A DNA stretch of 64,000 nt from Acetobacteraceae bacterium. GTDB taxonomy: Bacteria; Pseudomonadota; Alphaproteobacteria; Acetobacterales; Acetobacteraceae. The notes below the pieces were generated by a model. The model had not been told where the DNA came from, made no database searches, and saw only the letters and a program-made list of their open reading frames with translations. Where the stretch lies: assembly GCA_004843345.1 (NCBI GenBank), contig CP039460.1, positions 1,659,001 to 1,723,000 on the forward strand. The letters run 5' to 3'. Shown here piece by piece: positions 1-7,445 of the stretch; within the stretch, counting starts at the first letter, position 1; every line of letters starts with the position of its first letter. The position numbers and the translations under genes are program-made.

Positions 1-170
1 AGAAGAACAAAATCTTTGTGTTGGCGATTGATAAAAAAACGGAATATCGGCTCAAGCAGATTAAGTTAGGAAAGCAGATTGAAATTCAAAAAGGGAAGAG
101 CGTGGTAACGCAGCCAGAAGTTAAGCCCTCTCAAACTTGTTCTAAAGGAAATAAAAACGAGGGGAGATAA
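1..170 (+). CDS. C-terminal fragment of a protein of unknown function
   Basis: An open frame runs in from the left edge (codons from base 3) and stops at the TAA at 168-170, giving the last 55 residues of a rightward gene. The fragment is lysine-rich and reads like the final beta-rich strands of a longer protein; the segment IFVLAIDKKTEYRLKQIKLG loosely recalls the end of periplasmic adaptor subunits of efflux pumps, but this is a weak resemblance and no motif proves it. It converges tail to tail with the vgrG gene, whose stop lies 2 bases away. Partial, so no start or family length can be judged. Confidence 0.45.
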   Translation, partial: KNKIFVLAIDKKTEYRLKQIKLGKQIEIQKGKSVVTQPEVKPSQTCSKGNKNEGR

Positions 171-172
171 GA

Positions 173-3076
173 TTACATTTGACTCTCTACGTCACCTCCT
201 TTGATGGTAAGACCAGTTTCGGAGATTGTAAGAACAGCATCACCACAGATAATGTTAATTTTAGTTGGTGTTTCAACAATAACTTTTCCGTTTTCCGTTT
301 TTATTGAAAGATTACCTTTCTGAACAAGAAGGGCATCTTCTCCATTGATAGTCACATCACGACTATCTTTTATTTCAATTTTTTGTTCACCTTTAATTAT
401 CTCTTGTTTATTCCCTTGAATTTCCACGGCTTGATTTTTATGGACAATGATATTTTGGTTTTCGAGGGCTTCGAGATGCATAGAACGTTGTGATTTTAAG
501 GTAAGAGACGTCTCATTGTCCTTATTGTCGTCAAAACAAAGTTCATTCCCATCCTCAGACTGTTCTGATCCTAAGGTGCGTGTTTTGATCCCAGAAACAG
601 AAGATTTATCTGGAAGCTTATAGGGTGGAAGGTCCTGATTGTTATAAAAGCATCCAACAATCACAGGCTGGTCAATGTCTCCGCCCATAAAAGAGACCGC
701 AACTTCCGTTCCAACCCGTGGTAAATGCATCCAGCCATAATTCTCTCCAGACCATGGGTTTAAAAGACGCGCCCAGATGATATTCCCAGCCTTTGTTGTC
801 TTATCTTGATCAAAACGAAGTTTGACTTTTATTCTCCCAAGCTTATCGGTTTCAATCGTTCCTTTGTTTTGATTGCCCTGAATGAGACCACTATAAATGC
901 CACCAATACGCGGACGTTGTGGAACTTCATCATGCCAATTGATTTCTGAAGGAAAGGCTTTGAACTGATTATCATAGGAGGGCGCTTTAGGTTTTTCTCC
1001 ATTGGAGCGATACCAACTTAAATCTTCAGCCTGATGGATCACCTGCTGTAAAACATAAGGAGATCCTTCTTTATCTGTTTTAGAAGCCGCAATGTGGATT
1101 TTAAGACCAGGTTGGAAGGTTGGATCGGTACTCAGTCCACTGCACAGAGAAGCAGAAGCCAGGATTGCTTGCTGGGTATAGTCAGCTAATCCCTCTTGGG
1201 GTGTTGTGCTGGACGAAGGAGAGGAGGAGGCTGCCTTTTGCTCAACCCAGTTCTTTGTCTCTCTCTGTTCTTTCCAAAGAGAACGTTCCCCTGTTAAGAG
1301 CGTTTCGGATTGTTTTGTTCCAGAAAAACTTGCATCGGCGGTATCTTCCTCTTTATCTAAATTACTGGTGAGAACAGTGATTTTTTTAGGAAGGGTTTTT
1401 GCTGTGCTGTGGAACTCTCGTAAAAGATGCTGATGATCTCCGCCTTGTCCCAGTTGGTAAAGATTTGGCGCTTTTTTCTCAAAAGCTTTATTGTCTCTGC
1501 CAATAACCATCTGAGCTTCTTCTTGCGTATGCCTAAAATAATAGAAATAGCCATTTTCACGCATGAGGCGGTGTAGAAAGTCTAAATGTGTTTCATTAAA
1601 CTGCGTCACATAAGGCAGCGTGGTTGTATCCTCAATATGAGAGAAGTTGGGTTCAATATTTGCGTCTGTGAGGATTTCTTCGAGGATGGCTTTGGCGGTT
1701 TTTTGCTGAAAGGTACGATTGATCTGCTGGTCTTTTAAGAAATAAAGCTCTGGCACGACTTCCATATGATAAACCCAGCCACGGTCTTCATGGGTTTCTT
1801 CTTGTGTAAAACTATGAACAACACCATGGAAATAACGGTCTTCTCCGTTTTGACGTTTAATGAGAAGAGAGACCTTCTGGCGAATGAGCTTGTCTGGGGA
1901 GATATTCTGCTCATTGGCAAAGAGTTTGAGTTTAAAGAAATAAGGTTGTGAGAGGGTTTCTTCAGCGTAGAAGGAAGCAGCATGAAGGGCTTTTGGATTA
2001 AAACTTTCGCCGTCTTTGCCGAGTGGGGTTTTCAGCTGCAATAAAAAAGGCACCTGATACGTGCCTTTATCATTAGGAGCTGGAGTAGAGCGTATACTTA
2101 CCGTGTTCTTGCTGGGGGTGGGGGTTTCTTCTTTAGGAGGAAAAAGAAGATTGTTTTCAAGGAGACATTCTTCACTGCGTAAATCTGAGAGCTTTTTACC
2201 GATCAGTTCTCGTGCCAGAAGCTTGTCATGTAACGCAATCCGTCCAGTGCTTAAATTATATTTTTTTAAAGCATCGGCGGTAGGCTCTAAAAGGATAGGG
2301 GGTTTTAAACTTGTCGTTCCCTTTAAAGAAGAGAGAGGATTCACAAAGCTGTCAAGGATTTCTCCATTTGTGACCATCGGCATTACATTGGGAGAAGCCT
2401 CTGACCATGCATTCCAGTTTTGTAATTGTTGGGCGGAAAGAGAGGCAGGATTGACATTTGCAGGGTTAATGAGAACTGTTTTGACCTCGGAACCGCCGTC
2501 TAAGGCAGCATGTAAAGCATCTACCGCCCCTTTTGAATGGCCTGCAACAGCTCTGCCCCAACCATAATAAGGACTCTCTGGATTGATTGTGGCTCTTTTT
2601 AGGTTTTTAAGAAGCTTTACTGCAGATTGGCTATCTTCACTTTGTCCTCCCAAAGCCTGTGTGATATTTTGCAACATATCATCGCCAAAAAGGCCATCAT
2701 CGGTGCCTTTAACCCCAAGCCAAAGGGTTTTGGTGTTGGGATCTGCCATGATCGCAGCATCAAAATTCGTATAATAGCTTGTTGATAAGGCAGAAGAGAG
2801 TTGGCCAGAGTTTGGAGTGTCTGCATCATCTAGATCCCACAATGGGCGATGAAGCGGCGTATGTTCCGGATCGTCGAAAGCGTTGTCATCAAAATCAAAA
2901 TATTTTTCTAAATGCTCATCAGGAACATGAAAGGGCGTGTTTTCTCCGTCTCCCCAAAGTTCTTCTTGCGTCAGCTTGGGGTCTTTATAGGCCTCGGCAG
3001 CAACGCCCGATCCTGTATGGAGATCTTCCCATTGCGCTAGCGTGTAGCCTTGCATATCGCATTTATTACTGACCAT
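173..3076 (-). CDS. vgrG: VgrG spike protein with an N-terminal lipase-like domain
   Basis: T6SS spike protein (TssI) of 967 residues. Residues about 330-560 match the gp27-like base, followed by the gp5-type OB fold (KGTIETDKLGRIKVKLRFD, then WARLLNPWSGENYGWMHLPR and a GTEVAVSFMGGDIDQPVIVG segment) and a beta-helical needle to the C-terminus. The first about 315 residues are extra: an alpha/beta-hydrolase-like region with GHSKG (Ser181 as candidate nucleophile), a KGTDDGLFGDD segment and a later histidine (about 283). No start codon lies near the junction at residue about 325, so the fusion is real in the sequence. ATG start is preceded by AGGAC. The ankyrin-repeat gene 16 bases upstream is the probable immunity gene. 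Effectors are usually fused to the VgrG C-terminus, so this order is unusual. The lipase function is inferred from motifs. Confidence 0.9.
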   Translation of the reverse strand: MVSNKCDMQGYTLAQWEDLHTGSGVAAEAYKDPKLTQEELWGDGENTPFHVPDEHLEKYFDFDDNAFDDPEHTPLHRPLWDLDDADTPNSGQLSSALSTSYYTNFDAAIMADPNTKTLWLGVKGTDDGLFGDDMLQNITQALGGQSEDSQSAVKLLKNLKRATINPESPYYGWGRAVAGHSKGAVDALHAALDGGSEVKTVLINPANVNPASLSAQQLQNWNAWSEASPNVMPMVTNGEILDSFVNPLSSLKGTTSLKPPILLEPTADALKKYNLSTGRIALHDKLLARELIGKKLSDLRSEECLLENNLLFPPKEETPTPSKNTVSIRSTPAPNDKGTYQVPFLLQLKTPLGKDGESFNPKALHAASFYAEETLSQPYFFKLKLFANEQNISPDKLIRQKVSLLIKRQNGEDRYFHGVVHSFTQEETHEDRGWVYHMEVVPELYFLKDQQINRTFQQKTAKAILEEILTDANIEPNFSHIEDTTTLPYVTQFNETHLDFLHRLMRENGYFYYFRHTQEEAQMVIGRDNKAFEKKAPNLYQLGQGGDHQHLLREFHSTAKTLPKKITVLTSNLDKEEDTADASFSGTKQSETLLTGERSLWKEQRETKNWVEQKAASSSPSSSTTPQEGLADYTQQAILASASLCSGLSTDPTFQPGLKIHIAASKTDKEGSPYVLQQVIHQAEDLSWYRSNGEKPKAPSYDNQFKAFPSEINWHDEVPQRPRIGGIYSGLIQGNQNKGTIETDKLGRIKVKLRFDQDKTTKAGNIIWARLLNPWSGENYGWMHLPRVGTEVAVSFMGGDIDQPVIVGCFYNNQDLPPYKLPDKSSVSGIKTRTLGSEQSEDGNELCFDDNKDNETSLTLKSQRSMHLEALENQNIIVHKNQAVEIQGNKQEIIKGEQKIEIKDSRDVTINGEDALLVQKGNLSIKTENGKVIVETPTKINIICGDAVLTISETGLTIKGGDVESQM
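421..2130. repeat. vgrG core repeat, copy 1
   Basis: About 1.7 kb that is nearly identical and colinear (constant offset of 27562 bases, no indel noticed) with 27983-29692. It encodes the gp27/gp5 core and part of the needle of both VgrG proteins. Outside it, both the N-terminal effector regions and the C-terminal needle tips differ. This is consistent with gene conversion or module exchange around a shared core. Confidence 0.85.
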
Positions 3077-3812
3077 TTTTTAGTCCTGAACTTTATTTAT
3101 AAAACTCTGGAAAATATTTTCTTTTAAAGGCTTCTCTTTCTGGTCTTGGCAGATCAATATATTCATCAAACAATTTTCGATCAGCTTTTAACAAGAAATA
3201 TGCTCTCTTGTCTTTTGGAAGTTGCGATTCTTCTCTTTCCTTTCCCGTCACGAAAGCCGGTGGCCATTTACCTTCTTTGACAAGTTTAGGCATTTGCCAT
3301 GGCTCTGGAGCTGGCCAAGGATATTTCTTAGATTTGAGGAAATCAATCAGCCATTGTTTATCTTCGCCTTTATTATCTGGGTAGGATGTTGCTAGCATCC
3401 AGCCAACATTAGCTCCACCAGAGTCATAAACCCAGATATTGGCGCCATGGAGAAAAAACTCTTTAACCATATCCCATTCACCAGCGAGAATGGCACATAT
3501 AATGGCGGGATATCCATCACGATCTCTAACATTTAAATCGAGATCAGGCGGGTTTTCTTGCAGGATTTTACTGAATTCCGTTGTGTCATGTCGGGTGATG
3601 GCACGAAGAAGCCTGATAGAGGATGAAGACTTACGATTCATATTTTGTTGTCCTTGCTGAGCAAAGGTCTTTTGGGTTTTTAGTGTGAAAAGAGAAAGGA
3701 ATCCCCCAGCAATAAGTTTAAGGAAATTGAGTCTTTTCATGATATGAGGCCAGTAGGGGTTTGATTTCTGAGACGGAAACTTTGAAAGTAATGTTACGCC
3801 TTTTTGCTTCAC
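2717..3812. repeat. tandem duplication unit A (effector 5' end plus immunity gene)
   Basis: This stretch, covering the first about 120 codons of the lipase-VgrG gene and the whole adjoining ankyrin gene, is repeated almost base for base at about 3885-4983. The spacing is 1168 bases, changing to 1171 after a 3-base length difference near the 3' end of the ankyrin gene. Copy A keeps an intact effector and copy B keeps only the effector start. Confidence 0.85.
3093..3740 (-). CDS. Ankyrin-repeat exported protein, probable immunity to the lipase-VgrG
   Basis: An open frame begins upstream at GTG 3812, but the ATG at 3740 is preferred because it opens a signal peptide (MKRLNFLKLIAGGFLSLFTL, then a likely cleavage near TFAQQ). 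The mature part has one to two ankyrin-like repeats (DRDGYPAIICAILAGEWDMV and a second with HGANIWVYDSGG) and the VKEGKWPPAFV motif shared by every ankyrin protein in this window. Export to the periplasm fits neutralising a lipase delivered there. It lies directly upstream of the lipase-VgrG gene, so it would be translated before the effector. It matches the protein at 4261-4911 almost exactly except for the last about 30 residues. The immunity role is inferred from position and localisation. Confidence 0.75.
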   Translation of the reverse strand: MKRLNFLKLIAGGFLSLFTLKTQKTFAQQGQQNMNRKSSSSIRLLRAITRHDTTEFSKILQENPPDLDLNVRDRDGYPAIICAILAGEWDMVKEFFLHGANIWVYDSGGANVGWMLATSYPDNKGEDKQWLIDFLKSKKYPWPAPEPWQMPKLVKEGKWPPAFVTGKEREESQLPKDKRAYFLLKADRKLFDEYIDLPRPEREAFKRKYFPEFYK

Positions 3813-3827
3813 ATCAAAAACAAAATT

Positions 3828-3881
3828 TTAAGGAACTTTTTGTGTCAGCTTCGCACCAGTAGGTGGCTATTTGCCTTCTTT
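3828..3881 (-). pseudogene. Relic of an ankyrin immunity gene 3' end
   Basis: Read on the minus strand this gives KEGK, stop (TAG), PPTGAKLTQKVP, stop. It corresponds to the conserved KEGKWPP(E/A)GVKLT tail of the ankyrin proteins at 30400 and 31267, with the Trp codon changed to TAG. It is joined in frame to the truncated effector copy at 3867-4244. This looks like a scar of recombination between effector and immunity modules. Confidence 0.6.
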
Positions 3882-4244
3882 GGCAAGCCAAAGGGTCTTG
3901 GTGTTGGGATCTGCCATAATCGTGGCATCAAAATTTGTATAATAGCTTGTTGATAAGGCAGAAGAGAGTTGGCCAGAGTTCGGAGTGCCTGCATCATTTA
4001 GATCCCATAATGGGCGATGAAGCGGCGTATGTTCTGGATCGTTGAAAGCACCTTCTTTAAATTTGAAATATTCTTTTAAATGCTCATCAGGAACACGAAA
4101 TGGCGTGTTTTCCCCGTCTCCCCAAAGTTCTTCTTGCGTCAGCTTGGGGTCTTTATAGGCTTCGGCAGAAACACCTGATCCTGTATGGAGGTCTTCCCAT
4201 TGTTCTAGGGTATAACCCTGCATATCGCATTTATTACTGACCAT
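3867..4244 (-). pseudogene. Truncated copy of the lipase-VgrG N-terminus
   Basis: This 125-codon frame starts like the lipase-VgrG at 3076 (MVSNKCDMQGYTL) and follows it closely for about 120 residues with scattered substitutions, as far as the DPNTKTLWL segment. It then runs into AKEGK and a stop, where the relic tail of an immunity gene has been joined. The GHSKG motif and the entire VgrG core are missing, so it cannot work as effector or spike. The upstream AGGAC and ATG are retained. It sits 16 bases behind its own ankyrin gene, repeating the immunity-then-effector order. Best read as the remains of a tandem duplication. Confidence 0.85.
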
Positions 4245-4983
4245 TTTTTAGTCCTGAACTTTACTTATAAAACTCTGGAAGATGTTTTCTTTTAAAAGCT
4301 TCTTTTTCTTCTTCGTTCGAAATTTGTAGGTATTCATGGAATACTTTGCTGTCAGCTTTTAACAAGAAATATGCTCTCTTGTCTTTTGGAAGTTGCGATT
4401 CTTCTCTTTCCTTTCCCGTCACGAAAGCCGGTGGCCATTTACCTTCTTTGACAAGTTTAGGCATTTGCCATGGCTCTGGAGCTGGCCAAGGATATTTCTT
4501 AGATTTGAGGAAATCAATCAGCCATTGTTTATCTTCGCCTTTATTATCTGGGTAGGATGTTGCTAGCATCCAGCCAACATTAGCTCCACCAGAGTCATAA
4601 ACCCAGATATTGGCGCCATGGAGAAAAAACTCTTTAACCATATCCCATTCACCAGCGAGAATGGCACATATAATGGCGGGATATCCATCACGATCTCTAA
4701 CATTTAAATCGAGATCAGGCGGGTTTTCTTGCAGGATTTTACTGAATTCCGTTGTGTCATGTCGGGTGATGGCACGAAGAAGCCTGATAGAGGATGAAGA
4801 CTTACGATTCATATTTTGTTGTCCTTGCTGAGCAAAGGTCTTTTGGGTTTTTAGTGTGAAAAGAGAAAGGAATCCCCCAGCAATAAGTTTAAGGAAATTG
4901 AGTCTTTTCATGATATGAGGCCAGTAGGGGTTTGATTTCTGAGACGGAAACTTTGAAAGTAATGTTACGCCTTTTTGCTTCAC
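3885..4983. repeat. tandem duplication unit B
   Basis: Second copy of the unit at about 2717-3812, containing the truncated effector and an intact ankyrin gene. The copies diverge at the 3' end of the ankyrin genes and beyond the shared CTTCACATCAAA at the outer edge. Confidence 0.85.
4261..4911 (-). CDS. Ankyrin-repeat exported protein, duplicate (orphan) immunity protein
   Basis: This is a duplicate of the protein at 3093-3740: same signal peptide, same ankyrin region and VKEGKWPPAFV motif, identical to about residue 180, then a different tail (SKVFHEYLQISNEEEKEAF in place of RKLFDEYIDLPRPEREAF). ATG 4911 is chosen over the upstream frame start at 5007 because it opens the signal peptide. 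Its downstream partner is only a truncated effector, so it may act as an orphan immunity gene against a related toxin in kin or competitors. The changed C-terminus could alter specificity. This is inference. Confidence 0.75.
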   Translation of the reverse strand: MKRLNFLKLIAGGFLSLFTLKTQKTFAQQGQQNMNRKSSSSIRLLRAITRHDTTEFSKILQENPPDLDLNVRDRDGYPAIICAILAGEWDMVKEFFLHGANIWVYDSGGANVGWMLATSYPDNKGEDKQWLIDFLKSKKYPWPAPEPWQMPKLVKEGKWPPAFVTGKEREESQLPKDKRAYFLLKADSKVFHEYLQISNEEEKEAFKRKHLPEFYK

Positions 4984-5187
4984 ATCAAATGTTTTTATTT
5001 TTAACAAAAAATGACATTATCTCAGAAGAGACAACTAGATCGTTTCTGTCAGGCGAGTATCCAGCTTCTGATGAGAGGGTTCTTAAATGCCTGCTTTATT
5101 ATTTGTGTACTTAAAAATTCCTAGAAATTTGCATATTTTTTAGGCGGAAAAGTGTTTAATTTAAATATCTAGAAAGGAGATCTTGGT

Positions 5188-5673
5188 ATGGGAATTTACA
5201 TGAAGATCGAAGGTATAGAAGGAGATGTCACGGCCAGCTCTTATGAAGGTTGTATTGAATTAAAAAATCTTGATTGGGGTGGAGATCGGAATGTTTCCAA
5301 AGGGAACGGCCTCGGAATGGCGAATAGAGTAAATGCTGTTTCCTGCAAAGATTTATTCTTTTCTAAGCAGATTGATAGCGCAAGCTGCGCCCTAATCGAT
5401 TTGTTTTTTCGTGGAAAAATGATGAAGCAAGTCATGATTTACATGACGCGCGTTTATGAGGGAAGTGAAACAACGCTCAGGTCTCTTCGTTTAGAAAATG
5501 TTATTTTCTCAAGTTTTGATAATCCTGTTACAGAAGAGACGCTTCCTTCTGAACATGTTTCTTTATCTTATGAACTTATTGAAATTGCGGATTATGGTGC
5601 GGCTATGAACGGCATTCAGAAAGGTGTTTACAGAACAATTTACGATCTACGGAATGCAAATAGCTCTTTTTAA
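5188..5673 (+). CDS. hcp: Hcp tube protein, second copy
   Basis: A 161-residue Hcp/TssD protein, the ring-forming subunit of the T6SS inner tube. It begins MGIYMKIEGIEGDVT, has the typical IELKNLDWG segment, and ends with a YDLRNANSSF tail, parallel to the other Hcp at 16517-17026 (about 170 residues), from which it differs considerably. The ribosome-binding site AGAAAGGAGA at 5171-5180 fixes the ATG. It stands alone on the plus strand beside the duplicated effector modules and could be a dedicated carrier for a particular effector set, although it may simply be a paralogue with a structural role. Confidence 0.85.
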   Translation: MGIYMKIEGIEGDVTASSYEGCIELKNLDWGGDRNVSKGNGLGMANRVNAVSCKDLFFSKQIDSASCALIDLFFRGKMMKQVMIYMTRVYEGSETTLRSLRLENVIFSSFDNPVTEETLPSEHVSLSYELIEIADYGAAMNGIQKGVYRTIYDLRNANSSF

Positions 5674-5695
5674 TTCCGTTTTGTAAGAAACAATA

Positions 5696-5995
5696 TCAAT
5701 AAAGCCAGCGTCCAGCCTCTGCAGATTTGATAAGCATTTTAACTGTTAGAGGCTCTGGCTCTGGGCTTCGAAAGCGCTTAGGAATTAAGAAATTAGGTAA
5801 GAGATGTTCTTTGGGAAAATAAGAGTCCCAGTGAAAGGTTGTCATATCTACGTTTAATTTTTCTAGATAGTCATTTAAAAAATAGAAGATATCCTCACGA
5901 TCAAAAAGAAAATCATCATTGCTTAATGAGTATGTATCCAGAAACTCTCCGAAATGTTTTTGCGTAAGCTTTCTGACTTCATCTGCTACATTCAT
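5696..5995 (-). CDS. DUF1493 family protein
   Basis: A 99-residue acidic protein. The C-terminal PLTVKMLIKSAEAGRWLY strongly recalls the end of DUF1493 proteins, and the central WDSYFP segment fits the same family. DUF1493 proteins are small, of unknown function, and I recall them next to STM2901-like genes in enterobacteria. Here the next gene upstream overlaps it by 4 bases (ATGA) and looks STM2901-like, so the pair seems conserved. Being close to hcp, the pair could be linked to T6SS, but no function is established. Confidence 0.7.
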   Translation of the reverse strand: MNVADEVRKLTQKHFGEFLDTYSLSNDDFLFDREDIFYFLNDYLEKLNVDMTTFHWDSYFPKEHLLPNFLIPKRFRSPEPEPLTVKMLIKSAEAGRWLY

Positions 5996-6480
5996 AGCCG
6001 TTCTCTTTCAGGAACTATCATTTGATAACGATGGATCACTCTATTAGTTATTTTAGTTAAGTCGTAAATTGTTAGTGGAGCACCTACCCAAGGAACCCAA
6101 CGACCAATGTAGGCACCTATACTCCTTGTCATAGCCCACTTTAATTTTTTTATTTTTCCCCAAGTGATGGTTCTATGATTTGCTTTGAAAAATTGTTGTT
6201 TAAAATTACGTCTAATAAACTCTCTGGAAGCTATGGGTAATGGACTTGTCCCTTTCGTAGCTCCGCTTCCTAATTTTCCAGTAACGGGAATTGTCGGCAA
6301 ACTAAGAAGAATTAAAGCTAAAGACAGAGCGTCTAATGCTTCACCAAATTCAATGTAGAATTCATCTATAATTAACCAATAAAGAAGTTCGAATTTATCT
6401 ACTCTCATGCCATTTAGAACTCTTATCTGCATATTATAGAGAATGTATTTTTGTTCGAATTCTTCTTTAAGTGAAGACAT
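5992..6480 (-). CDS. STM2901-like family protein
   Basis: About 162 residues from ATG 6480; the frame extends to a TTG at 6504, but the ATG follows a GGAG and is preferred. It has a helical N-terminal half (DEFYIEFGEALDALSLALIL), a conserved-looking PVTGKLGSGATKGTSPLP segment and a hydrophobic IGRWVPWVGAPLTIYDLTKI helix near the end. This pattern matches my memory of STM2901 proteins, usually paired with DUF1493. The stop overlaps the start of the DUF1493 gene. Function unknown; the glycine-rich and hydrophobic segments would allow membrane interaction. An effector/immunity pair is possible but unproven. Confidence 0.6.
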   Translation of the reverse strand: MSSLKEEFEQKYILYNMQIRVLNGMRVDKFELLYWLIIDEFYIEFGEALDALSLALILLSLPTIPVTGKLGSGATKGTSPLPIASREFIRRNFKQQFFKANHRTITWGKIKKLKWAMTRSIGAYIGRWVPWVGAPLTIYDLTKITNRVIHRYQMIVPERERL

Positions 6481-6571
6481 CTTATTTGAACTCCAAAAGC
6501 TCAATATTTAGATGAACTATATTAATTGTAAGTTTTAAATATTTTTGTTCTAAATTATAGAGTAAAATCCT

Positions 6572-6760
6572 TTAATGCGAGAGATGATTAATTTCATTTA
6601 AAACTTCATTCCATTTTTCTGGATTGTTTCTGTGAAGTCTATCGGCTACGATCCAAGGCGTTCATGGCTTTTTCATTAACAAAAACACATCTCATATCAT
6701 TGAAGGCGTAGCTTAAACCAAATTTCAGGGTTATGTAGTATGAATCCGATGTGAAGCATC
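6572..6760 (-). pseudogene. Frameshifted gene fragment, unknown
   Basis: The 307-base gap between the STM2901-like gene and the DUF4232-like gene holds no complete gene. Minus-strand reading gives YITLKFGLSYAFNDMRCVFV then NEKAMNALDR in one frame and ADRLHRNNPEKWNEVLNEIN with HLSH and a stop in another, joined at about 6646. The two parts look like one protein interrupted by a single frameshift. I do not recognise the family. It may be the decayed tail of a former effector or partner gene. Confidence 0.35.
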
Positions 6761-6811
6761 TGAGGCTTTTGCTAAAAAGTCCTTTTACAGAGATTTTTGA
6801 TCTTGGAGATT

Positions 6812-7360
6812 TTAGACGCCGCTTTTAGAATCTGGCGTTAATAAGCTGGTTTCGTAAACAACACCCTTTGTTTTGTCTCCGCAAATCTTATTTTTGAAGG
6901 CGATGCGTGTTTGTTCTCCTTGAATAACAAGGGCTAAAAAGGAAGTTTTATAGCAAAGATTTTTATCAAAAAGTTTTTGAGAAACCCAGCGCAATCTCAT
7001 CTTGGCTTTGCCTCCTGCGGGAATAGTAATTTCTTTTAGAGTAGATTGAGAGTCTGATAAGTTTTCTGTTCTAAAGGCAATGGGAAGGGGGCGCTTTCCG
7101 CCATTTAGGAAGGAAATTTCAGGGCGGGTTGTGATGCTGCAACTTGTTGTCCTGCTGTTGATAAAAGTCAAATCAGCGGCATCATGTGACATACCAGAAG
7201 TGCTGGCAATTTTTTGGTCAATGTTGAGGGTAATAGCGCCAGCTTGGCAAGAGGGAAGTTGCATTCCTATAGAAGAGGCATATAGATTGTTTGATGTACA
7301 AACTAAACATAGAATTCCTGAAATACTTCCAAAAATAAAAAATCTAGTTTTACGCAGCAT
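6812..7360 (-). CDS. Exported DUF4232-like protein
   Basis: This 182-residue protein begins with a signal peptide (RKTRFFIFGSISGILCLVCT, cleavage probably near LYASS). The mature part has paired cysteines (LPSCQAG, TTSCSITTRP) and the order of a DUF4232-like beta sandwich: a Cys near the N-terminus, DLTFINSRTTSCSI, then a TIPAGGKAKMRLRW strand. It is followed after 85 bases by the T6SS kinase gene on the same strand. Being periplasmic, it could sense or stabilise the T6SS envelope complex, but position is the only evidence for that. Family assignment is moderate. Confidence 0.6.
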   Translation of the reverse strand: MLRKTRFFIFGSISGILCLVCTSNNLYASSIGMQLPSCQAGAITLNIDQKIASTSGMSHDAADLTFINSRTTSCSITTRPEISFLNGGKRPLPIAFRTENLSDSQSTLKEITIPAGGKAKMRLRWVSQKLFDKNLCYKTSFLALVIQGEQTRIAFKNKICGDKTKGVVYETSLLTPDSKSGV

Positions 7361-7445
7361 CTTAACCCCCTAATCAATATTATATTTTTTAAAATGGAAC
7401 TGAATTTTGCCCTTGAGAAAACTCTCTGTTTAGGGAGCCTTTGGT

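Noticed and set aside
2061-2567. Plus-strand open frame of 168 codons inside the lipase-VgrG gene
   Set aside because: Antisense to a well supported gene, no recognisable protein, no ribosome-binding site noted; a shadow frame.
4989-5114. Plus-strand 41-codon frame starting MFLFLTKNDIISEETTRS before hcp
   Set aside because: Reads plausibly but has no ribosome-binding site, starts at the edge of the duplication unit and has no recognisable family; possibly a gene fragment.
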